The position numbers and the translations under genes are program-made. The notes below the pieces were generated by a model. The model saw only the letters and a program-made list of their open reading frames with translations, made no database searches and was not told the DNA's origin. Below are positions 1-4,783 of a stretch of DNA of 5,195 nt, one piece after another. How positions within the stretch are numbered: position 1 is the stretch's first letter; every line of letters starts with the position of its first letter. Source of the DNA: Anaerolineae bacterium (GTDB taxonomy: Bacteria > Chloroflexota > Anaerolineae > UBA1429); the NCBI GenBank assembly GCA_007118555.1, contig SKRJ01000170.1:1-5195 (forward strand). Direction: 5' to 3'.

Positions 1-428
1 CCCATGGGCCCCAACAGCGCCTTGGCGGCGTTCCAGCCTTCGTGGCGCAGGGCATGATCCAGTTGCCGGACCTTTTTCGCACAGGCCAACAGAAGCATGA
101 GGGCGTGATTGGCCACCTCGCGCAGGCAGAAATCAGGCAGATAGCCCACCACGACGCCATGCTCGGTAGCGCCCTCCAGGTCGATGGTGTCCACGCCCAC
201 GCCATAGCGGATGACCATCTTGAGCCTGGGGCTGGCGGCGAACACCTCTTTGGTATAGGGCTCGCTGCCGCACAGCGCCACGTCGGCGTCACGCACGGCC
301 TCCAGCACGGCCTCGGGCGTGCGGCAGGGGCCGACCTGGCGCAGCTCGATGCCGGGTCGATCCAGCGACTCGCGCTCCTGGGTCAGGTCCCGTCCGGGCC
401 CGCCCGTGTGCACAACGATCTTGTTCAT
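1..428 (-). CDS. D-2-hydroxyacid dehydrogenase, CtBP-like, N-terminal part (runs off left edge)
   Basis: This is the first 142 codons of an NAD-dependent D-isomer-specific 2-hydroxyacid dehydrogenase, a cytoplasmic enzyme family that interconverts 2-keto acids and D-2-hydroxy acids. It starts MNKIVVHTGGPGRDL. The visible part is the substrate-binding half. It contains the family motif RYGVGVDTIDL at residues 74-84, then PDFCLREVANHALMLLLAC at 98-116, which resembles the DYCxxEVADHA signature of the CtBP-like branch more than serine-pathway phosphoglycerate dehydrogenases. GW at 131-132 is also typical. The frame is open to base 1. The NAD-binding GxGxxG loop and the catalytic Arg/Glu/His residues lie outside the window, so activity cannot be judged. 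The start is the ATG at 428-426, with a weak AAGAGA (440-435) six bases upstream. It follows the flavoprotein gene after 52 bases on the same strand, so it is probably the last visible gene of that unit. The substrate is unknown; glyoxylate/hydroxypyruvate or a sugar-derived keto acid is plausible. Confidence 0.88.
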   Translation of the reverse strand, partial: MNKIVVHTGGPGRDLTQERESLDRPGIELRQVGPCRTPEAVLEAVRDADVALCGSEPYTKEVFAASPRLKMVIRYGVGVDTIDLEGATEHGVVVGYLPDFCLREVANHALMLLLACAKKVRQLDHALRHEGWNAAKALLGPM

Positions 429-480
429 CTTGGTTCTCTTTTCGTTCTTGATCCGGTTCGTCCGGCTTCTTGCCCGGCGC

Positions 481-1023
481 CTACAGGTTGCGCCCCACGT
501 TATAGGCCCGCTCCATCAGTTGGCTGCCCGGCGCGTAGGACAGCTCGCGCGTGTGCACGATGGTGTCCACCAGTTCCATGTCGCGGTTCTGGAAATCGCC
601 CAGGAACCAGTTGTACTGGGACAGATAGGCCTCGGCATCGGGGCGGCCCTGCGAAAAGACGCCCACCAGCTTGATGCCGGGGTGGACGCGGACGTTCCAG
701 TCGGCGTCCAGCAGGCAATAGTGCCGGTTCATATAGGTGATCATGGGGCCGCAGACCTGCGAGGCATAGTTGGGGGCGCTGACCACCAGGGCGCCCGCCT
801 GGTGCAACTGCTCCCAGTAGGGCAGCAGATCATCCTCGACGATGCAGTCCGCGTCATTGTCCTTGCAGTAGCGGCAGCCCTGGCAGCCGCGCACGTTCAT
901 CTCGTTCACTTGGTATACAACGACCTCGTGGCCCGCGTCCTGCGCCCCGCGCAGCACCTCGCGGGCCAGCGTCGACGAGGGGCCCTCCTGATGAGGGCTT
1001 CCCAACATGGCTATCACTTTCAT
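481..1023 (-). CDS. Flavodoxin-fold NAD(P)H:FMN oxidoreductase with iron-sulfur-flavoprotein-like cysteine motif
   Basis: A complete 180-residue cytoplasmic protein of the NADPH-dependent FMN reductase / flavodoxin-like superfamily. The N-terminal strand runs into a phosphate-binding loop, GSPHQEGPSSTLA (residues 8-20), which holds the FMN phosphate. SAPNYASQVCGPMITYMNR (82-100) is the second flavin-contacting segment and matches the usual SPxYxxxxSxxxKxxxDR pattern, although the usual Ser is a Cys here (C91). Between them sits C47-x2-C50-x2-C53-x6-C60. This is the compact CX2CX2CX(4-7)C pattern of archaeal iron-sulfur flavoproteins (Isf), which carry a 4Fe-4S cluster beside FMN; many plain FMN reductases of this family keep a related cysteine set. 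The length fits the family. The start is the ATG at 1023-1021, with GGAGAAGG (1038-1031) seven bases upstream; the stop is TAG at 483-481. It lies between the rhamnonate-dehydratase-like gene and the hydroxyacid dehydrogenase gene on the same strand. The likely role is electron transfer or quinone/substrate reduction; the partner is unknown. Confidence 0.88.
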   Translation of the reverse strand: MKVIAMLGSPHQEGPSSTLAREVLRGAQDAGHEVVVYQVNEMNVRGCQGCRYCKDNDADCIVEDDLLPYWEQLHQAGALVVSAPNYASQVCGPMITYMNRHYCLLDADWNVRVHPGIKLVGVFSQGRPDAEAYLSQYNWFLGDFQNRDMELVDTIVHTRELSYAPGSQLMERAYNVGRNL

Positions 1024-1101
1024 CGTAGAACCTTCTCCAATCTGTGCGTTCGAGCGCTCAGGGCCGAGCGGTATGCCCGGCCCCTGTCCTGTGGCAACCT
1101 G

Positions 1102-2292
1102 CTACCTGGCGCGGTCCTCCAGCCAATCCAGATCCACATCGATGCCAAAGCCTGGCGCGTCGCTGGGTACCAGGTAGCCATCCTTGATGACGGCCGTGCC
1201 CGGCAGGAACACCATCTCCTCAAGGGGGACGCCGGGAGGCGCCACGCCCTCGGAGCGCTCGCCCCAGGGGATGGCGGGCATGGCATAGGCCAGGTGCTGG
1301 CCGTAGGGGAAATTCATGCCGCCATGGGTAATGACCGACAGGCCAAAGGCCTCGGCGATGTGGCAGATGCGCATGGCGCCGGTGATGCCGCCCACCCACA
1401 GCACGTCGGGCTGAAAGATGTCGACGGTGCCCTGGCTGGCGGCCTTGGCAAAGGGGAACGGCGTATACCAGTGCTCGCCGGTGGCCAACGTCTGGCTGCC
1501 GGCGCGCTGCCGCAGGTGCACCCAGGACTCTTGATCCTCGGGCAGGAGAATGTCCTCGATCCACTTGAGCCGGTAGGGGCGCAGGCGCTCGATCAGCCGC
1601 GAGGCATAGTCCACATCCAGCGACATCCAGCAATCCAGCATCAGCTCGACGCTATCGCCGACGATCTCGCGGGCCCGGGACACCCGCTCCTCGGTGCGGT
1701 TGAGGCCCTCCAGGCCATCCCAGGGGCCGGCATCCATAAAGACCTTGACGGCCTTGAACCCCAGCTCCAGGAACCACTCGAGGCTGGCCTCCAGCCCGTA
1801 GGAGAGGATGGTGTTGCTGCCATAGCAAAAGATGCGCTCCTTTTGCGGTCCGCCCAGCAGCTCGTACACCGGCCGGTCCAGTAGCTTGCCCTTGAGGTCC
1901 CACAGGGCCGTGTCCACGGCGCTGATGGCATAGCTGGCCAACCCGGCGCTGCCAAAGGAGGCCGTCATGCGGTTCATCAGGTCCCACACCTTTTCGGTAG
2001 CCATGCAGTCGATGCCGACCAGCGACGGCGCCAGGAAATCCTCGATGATGCTTTGCACCGGGCCGCTCAGGATGCTCAGGCCCAGGCCCCAGGTGCCGTC
2101 CTCGGCGGTGACGACGCAGGCGATGCGGCCCCAGCGCTCGTGGGGCGAGCGAGCGCGCCCCGCCTCGGCAAACGCGGGATAGCGCCAGGTCGGCGAGGCA
2201 AAGGCGGCGCTGGCCTGGGGCTCGACGCGGGGTCGGGTCGTGGGGCGCGGCGTGACATCGATGGGAAACGCGCGGATCTCTCGAATCTTCAT
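1102..2292 (-). CDS. Mandelate racemase/enolase-superfamily sugar-acid dehydratase, L-rhamnonate dehydratase-like
   Basis: A complete 396-residue enzyme of the enolase superfamily, which uses Mg2+ to abstract the proton alpha to a carboxylate; in the dehydratase branch the product is a 2-keto-3-deoxy sugar acid. The N-terminal capping domain spans about 1-125 and the TIM barrel about 126-365. The linker/first barrel region carries SAVDTALWDLKGK (124-136) and PVYELLGG (141-148). The Mg2+ ligands are D220 (LMLDCWMS), E246 (KWIED) and E273 (TGEHW). The Asp-His dyad is D296 (FQPDVLW) and H323 (ITHGG). Block order, the phrase LMLDCWMSxDVxYA and the C-terminal APGFGIDVD closely resemble enterobacterial L-rhamnonate dehydratase as I recall it. 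The spacings D220-E246 (26) and D296-H323 (27) also match. The capping domain differs, so the exact sugar acid is open. I chose the ATG at 2292-2290 because AGGAG (2302-2298) lies five bases upstream; an ATG 33 bases earlier has no such site and adds only an unrelated leader. The stop is TAG at 1104-1102. It heads the second minus-strand unit. Confidence 0.9.
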   Translation of the reverse strand: MKIREIRAFPIDVTPRPTTRPRVEPQASAAFASPTWRYPAFAEAGRARSPHERWGRIACVVTAEDGTWGLGLSILSGPVQSIIEDFLAPSLVGIDCMATEKVWDLMNRMTASFGSAGLASYAISAVDTALWDLKGKLLDRPVYELLGGPQKERIFCYGSNTILSYGLEASLEWFLELGFKAVKVFMDAGPWDGLEGLNRTEERVSRAREIVGDSVELMLDCWMSLDVDYASRLIERLRPYRLKWIEDILLPEDQESWVHLRQRAGSQTLATGEHWYTPFPFAKAASQGTVDIFQPDVLWVGGITGAMRICHIAEAFGLSVITHGGMNFPYGQHLAYAMPAIPWGERSEGVAPPGVPLEEMVFLPGTAVIKDGYLVPSDAPGFGIDVDLDWLEDRAR

Positions 2293-2297
2293 AGGGT

Positions 2298-2302
2298 CTC
2301 CT
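2298..2302 (-). promoter_or_regulatory. Ribosome binding site deciding the dehydratase start
   Basis: The minus strand reads AGGAG at 2302-2298, five bases before the ATG at 2292. This favours the MKIREI start over the in-frame ATG at 2325-2323, which would add the residues MAHHSCRTGDP and would place this site inside the coding region. Confidence 0.8.
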
Positions 2303-2329
2303 GTTCTGCAACTGTGATGGGCCACGGAC

Positions 2330-2339
2330 AGACCGGTCT
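2330..2339. promoter_or_regulatory. 10-bp perfect palindrome AGACCGGTCT, possible operator
   Basis: AGACCGGTCT is its own reverse complement. It directly abuts the candidate -10 box, covering the expected transcription start. A dimeric repressor bound there would block initiation, as is common for sugar-acid catabolic operons. No regulator gene is in the window, and a ten-base palindrome can occur by chance, so the operator role is inferred from position only. Confidence 0.3.
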
Positions 2340-2345
2340 ATTATA
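2340..2345 (-). promoter_or_regulatory. Candidate -10 box (TATAAT) for the dehydratase unit
   Basis: The minus strand reads exactly TATAAT at 2345-2340, in the 103-base gap between the deacetylase stop and the dehydratase start. Transcription would begin near 2333 and give a leader of about 40 bases containing the AGGAG site. No good TTGACA-like -35 is present at 16-18 bases; the best at 18 bases is GTCGCA, with three of six matches. The promoter may therefore depend on an activator, or the match may be chance. It stands out because the surrounding DNA is GC-rich. Confidence 0.5.
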
Positions 2346-2395
2346 CTCCGCGGCAAGAAGCCATGCGACCCTTGCAGGCGGGCCCGAGTTACAAG

Positions 2396-3217
2396 CTAGA
2401 ACGGAAAGAGCCGCGCGATATCCTCCTCCGAGAGGGGCGCGCCATACTCGCTGGCCTCAAAGGCCTCGACGACCCGCGCTGCCCGCCCAATCTCGGGGCC
2501 ATAGCGCTGCGCAAGTTGCGTGCGGTACTGCTCGGCCTGCTGGGCGAAGCGTCCCACGATCCACTTGCGGAGCCACGCCTTGCGCTCCTCCTCGCCCTCG
2601 GGCACCTCGTTCAGTACGCCCCGGTTGTAGGGCAGCCACTCGTAGACCTGCGAGGTGTGGCAGTGCAGGGCGTCGATCTTGGCGTCCAGGACATCGTCGA
2701 TGGCGACCACCACAGCGGCCTTGAAGGGATAGGGGCGCTTGAAGATGTCCCACACATAGACGGCCGCCGGCATGTGATCCAGGTGCTCGACCTCGGGAAG
2801 ATAGGCGGGCACGGTGGACAGGTACATGGCATCGGTGACGAGCTGTCCGGTGGCGCGGTGGTCGGGGTGGTAATCCCACGGGCGCGGCGCCATGACCAGG
2901 TCGGGATGGAACTCTCGGATTTGCCGCACCACGTCGGCACGGGCCTCGAGGCTGGGCTCCAACTCCGAGTCGGGATAGCCGAGCACCAGGTACTCGGCCC
3001 CCAGGACGGCCCCTGCGGCGGCGGCCTCCTCGCGGCGCCGCTCGGTCAGGGCCTCGCCGCGCATCGTTTGATGCCCGGCGGCGCCGTTGGTCAGCGACAC
3101 CATCCGCACCTTGTGCCCCGCCTGGGCATACTTGGCGGCGACGCCTCCCGCACGGATGTCACAGTCATCGGGGTGCGCCCCTATGATCAGAATACGCAAA
3201 GGCTCGTTCTTGTTCAT
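2396..3217 (-). CDS. PIG-L/LmbE family zinc-dependent deacetylase
   Basis: A complete 273-residue cytoplasmic protein of the PIG-L (LmbE-like) family, whose members remove the N-acetyl group from GlcNAc-type sugars (MshB, BshB, PIG-L, chitobiose deacetylase). The strand-loop signature IIGAHPDDCD (11-20) gives Zn ligands H15 and D18 and the general base D17. The second signature, HPDH (117-120), supplies the third ligand, H120. CHTSQ (186-190) matches the conserved C-terminal HxSQ element. All expected active-site residues are present, so the enzyme should be active. No signal peptide or membrane segment is seen. The start is the ATG at 3217-3215, with AAGGAG (3230-3225) seven bases upstream; the stop is TAG at 2398-2396. 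It lies 12 bases after the phosphoesterase gene and 103 bases before the dehydratase gene. The substrate cannot be assigned: mycothiol or bacillithiol precursor deacetylation is possible, but no thiol-biosynthesis neighbour is visible, and GlcNAc or diacetylchitobiose would fit equally well. Confidence 0.92.
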   Translation of the reverse strand: MNKNEPLRILIIGAHPDDCDIRAGGVAAKYAQAGHKVRMVSLTNGAAGHQTMRGEALTERRREEAAAAGAVLGAEYLVLGYPDSELEPSLEARADVVRQIREFHPDLVMAPRPWDYHPDHRATGQLVTDAMYLSTVPAYLPEVEHLDHMPAAVYVWDIFKRPYPFKAAVVVAIDDVLDAKIDALHCHTSQVYEWLPYNRGVLNEVPEGEEERKAWLRKWIVGRFAQQAEQYRTQLAQRYGPEIGRAARVVEAFEASEYGAPLSEEDIARLFPF

Positions 3218-3224
3218 GATGATT

Positions 3225-3232
3225 CTCCTTTA
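3225..3232 (-). promoter_or_regulatory. Overlapping stop codon and Shine-Dalgarno (translational coupling)
   Basis: The minus strand reads TAAAGGAG at 3232-3225. The TAA stop of the phosphoesterase gene (3232-3230) shares its last A with the AAGGAG site of the deacetylase gene. A ribosome terminating on the first gene sits on the second gene's initiation region, so the two are probably translated from one message in a linked ratio. Confidence 0.7.
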
Positions 3233-4618
3233 TGATGCGCGCCCTCTACGTCGGATGCGGCGCCACCATCGGCGCCAGAGTGGTTCTCGTTCTGTCGATG
3301 TAGGCGTAAACTCGCGCAACCTGCCTGACGGCCCTTGTTCGCCGTCATACTCGATGCGGGCATAGGTCAGGCGCCGGGTATGGATATAGCGTTCCGGGTG
3401 GCGAAAGAGGTCCTGCCAGGTGGCATGGTCGGCACCGGCCATATCCAGGCAAAAGGTCCAGGTGCCGGGGTTGATATAGATGGCGTCGTTGGGCAGGGGC
3501 GTCTCTCGAGCGTCGTGGACGTGCCCAAAGACCACCACCCTGGCGCCCTCCTGGACCTGCTTCTGGGCTGCCACACGGGCCAGGAGATCGCGCTGTGCCC
3601 TCTGCTCCTCCTGGCCACGGGGGAGCACCGCATGCCCATGGGCCCGCACCTGGCTAAGGGGCTGGCCCTCGCGGGGGACGCTGTACAGCTCGATGCCGGC
3701 GTCCACCTCGTTGAAAAAGGCAGCACGCTCCTCGACGTCGCGGTTGAGGGTGTCGACTTGCTCCCGGTCATCGAGGCGAGCCATCACGTGCTGGCGCGCC
3801 TCCAGCAGTCGCGCCAGGGCCCATGCCAGCGGCAGGCTATCGATGATCAGCAGCGGGGCCAGACGCAGCAGGGTGCGCAGGGTACGCATGGCAAAGCCAA
3901 AGTCCAGGGCAAAGAGATACCAGATCAGCGCGGTGATGGGCTTGATTCCATCGACCCAGGAATGGTGGCGCTCGATGTCGTTGAGGAGCAGATAGACAAA
4001 ACGGGAGCCGGCGGGCATATAGAGCTCGCCGGGAACGCGGGGATCGTGGGGCTGCTCGAAATCGGGCCAGCGGTTGATCCATTCCAGGTACTGGTTGCCG
4101 TGCTCCACATAGATGCCATCGCGAGAGAGGTAACGCTCGACGAACTCGAGGCAGGGCTCTCGCTCGCCCCAGGCGTTCAGTGCAGCGCGGATGGCATTCT
4201 GCACGCTCTCCCAGTGCAGGTTGACGTCGTGGTTGCCCTTGATGATGGTTACCTTGCGCAGCGGGGTGAGCGAGGTAAAGGCGGCCAGGGCCTCGAAAAA
4301 GAGAGGGTGCCCCCGGAGGATCAGATCCATCTTGCGACGTGAGGCGTCGCTATCGGAGGGGCTAAAGACCTCGCTGGGGTAGGCGCGCTCCGGATCAAAG
4401 GTCTCGCTCTCGGGCAGAGCGGGCACCTGCAGAAACTCGAATATATCGCCCGCCAGGATCAGCTCCATGGGCACCCTGCGTCGCTGGCTCTCGGCGCTTA
4501 GACGACCGAGCAGCTCGGCCCAGGCCTCGTCCTGGTCGAAATCCTCCAGCCGGTTGCCCTCATCTGCATAACCGGCTCCCAGATGCAGGTCGCTCACGAC
4601 GATCTTGATCTGATCCAT
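3230..4618 (-). CDS. Calcineurin-like metallophosphoesterase with hydrophobic insert and Arg/Trp-rich tail
   Basis: A complete 462-residue binuclear metallophosphoesterase, a family of phosphomonoester/diester hydrolases. The metal-site motifs are in canonical order: SDLHLG (D10, H12), AGDIFEF (D58), KGNHD (N129, H130), EHGNQY (H173) and FGHVHD (H366, H368). INPGTW (382-387) is a typical C-terminal element. Two long inserts set it apart. Between H173 and the last motif lie hydrophobic stretches at about 228-243 and 250-272, separated by MRTLRT, which could dip into or cross the membrane. They are followed by a polar, charge-rich helix-like region at 274-360. The last 15 residues (448-462) hold eight Arg and three Trp, a strongly basic amphipathic tail. 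No signal peptide is seen. The start is the ATG at 4618-4616, with AAGGAG (4629-4624) five bases upstream; the stop is TAA at 3232-3230. It is the first gene of a pair with the deacetylase. LpxH-type lipid or nucleotide hydrolysis is conceivable, but the substrate is not recognised. Confidence 0.88.
   Translation of the reverse strand: MDQIKIVVSDLHLGAGYADEGNRLEDFDQDEAWAELLGRLSAESQRRRVPMELILAGDIFEFLQVPALPESETFDPERAYPSEVFSPSDSDASRRKMDLILRGHPLFFEALAAFTSLTPLRKVTIIKGNHDVNLHWESVQNAIRAALNAWGEREPCLEFVERYLSRDGIYVEHGNQYLEWINRWPDFEQPHDPRVPGELYMPAGSRFVYLLLNDIERHHSWVDGIKPITALIWYLFALDFGFAMRTLRTLLRLAPLLIIDSLPLAWALARLLEARQHVMARLDDREQVDTLNRDVEERAAFFNEVDAGIELYSVPREGQPLSQVRAHGHAVLPRGQEEQRAQRDLLARVAAQKQVQEGARVVVFGHVHDARETPLPNDAIYINPGTWTFCLDMAGADHATWQDLFRHPERYIHTRRLTYARIEYDGEQGPSGRLREFTPTSTEREPLWRRWWRRIRRRGRAS
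3259..3276. repeat. Short inverted repeat GGCGCC-N6-GGCGCC at the 3' end of the phosphoesterase gene
   Basis: GGCGCC at 3259-3264 and again at 3271-3276 can form a 6-bp all-GC stem with a 6-base loop in the message, about 30 bases before the deacetylase Shine-Dalgarno. There is no U-tract, so it is not an intrinsic terminator. It could slow ribosomes or protect mRNA, but it also encodes the repeated WRR of the basic tail, so codon repetition may fully explain it. Confidence 0.3.
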
Positions 4619-4703
4619 AGGCTCTCCTTCTCAAGCGTCGAAATCAACAGCATGCGGACGCACGGGTGCGGACAGGTCGCGTGCGATGAAACGGTATATG
4701 TTG

Positions 4704-4712
4704 TGCTATACT
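4704..4712 (+). promoter_or_regulatory. Candidate extended -10 promoter (TGC-TATACT) for the plus-strand gene
   Basis: TGCTATACT matches the extended -10 form TGnTATAAT with one mismatch. Extended -10 promoters tolerate a poor -35, and none is evident 17 bases upstream (CGATGA). Transcription would start near 4719 and give a leader of about 65 bases. That leader includes a small hairpin (GATCC 4743-4747 with GGATC 4755-4759, 7-base loop). Confidence 0.45.
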
Positions 4713-4771
4713 GATGGCATCCCAGAACTGACCTGTTCCATAGATCCCTGTCTTGGATCGGATCGATTCGC

Positions 4772-4778
4772 GAGGTGA
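4772..4778 (+). promoter_or_regulatory. Ribosome binding site GAGGTGA of the plus-strand gene
   Basis: GAGGTGA is a seven-base exact complement to the 3' end of 16S rRNA and ends five bases before the ATG at 4784. It fixes the start of a gene that has no stop in the window. Confidence 0.8.
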
Positions 4779-4783
4779 CCAGG

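Larger units (their letters stand above)
4619..4783. other. Divergent intergenic region between the phosphoesterase and DUF6391-like genes
   Basis: These 165 bases contain no credible coding sequence. They must hold promoters for both directions. The plus side has a clear extended -10. On the minus strand, TATACC at 4698-4693 and TATAGC at 4710-4705 are weak -10 candidates without good -35 partners. TGCGGAC is repeated at 4653-4659 and 4667-4673 (14-base spacing), overlapping a small CGCACGGGTGCG dyad (4659-4670). This could be a regulator site or chance in GC-rich DNA. Confidence 0.5.

Noticed and set aside
911..921. TTGGTATACAA near-palindrome resembling a GntR-type operator
   Set aside because: It lies inside the flavoprotein coding sequence, encoding VYQV, far from any start, and is best explained by coding.
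1055..1070. CGCTC-N6-GAGCG hairpin between the dehydratase and flavoprotein genes as a terminator
   Set aside because: The stem is only 5 bp, there is no U-tract, and the next gene follows with its own strong ribosome binding site. Read-through is more likely.
319..1884. A 521-codon plus-strand open frame opposite the flavoprotein, dehydratase and hydroxyacid dehydrogenase genes
   Set aside because: It crosses three minus-strand genes with clear catalytic motifs, begins inside one and ends inside another, and shows no recognisable domain. Long antisense frames are expected in GC-rich coding DNA.
2293..2325. Longer N-terminus for the dehydratase from the ATG at 2325
   Set aside because: The 11 extra residues are unlike the family, the AGGAG site lies inside this stretch, and the MKIREI start is typical of enolase-superfamily proteins.
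2370..2395. Inverted bases around CGGGCCCG just after the deacetylase stop as an intrinsic terminator
   Set aside because: The outer arms pair only as CTTG/CAAG with a largely unpaired interior, and no T-run follows on the minus strand.
2363..3235. A 290-codon plus-strand open frame opposite the deacetylase gene
   Set aside because: It lies almost exactly over the deacetylase, which has both zinc-binding signatures in frame; the antisense product resembles no family.
3335..4342. A 335-codon plus-strand open frame opposite the phosphoesterase gene
   Set aside because: The minus-strand frame carries all five metallophosphoesterase motifs. The plus frame has no convincing motif and is a shadow.
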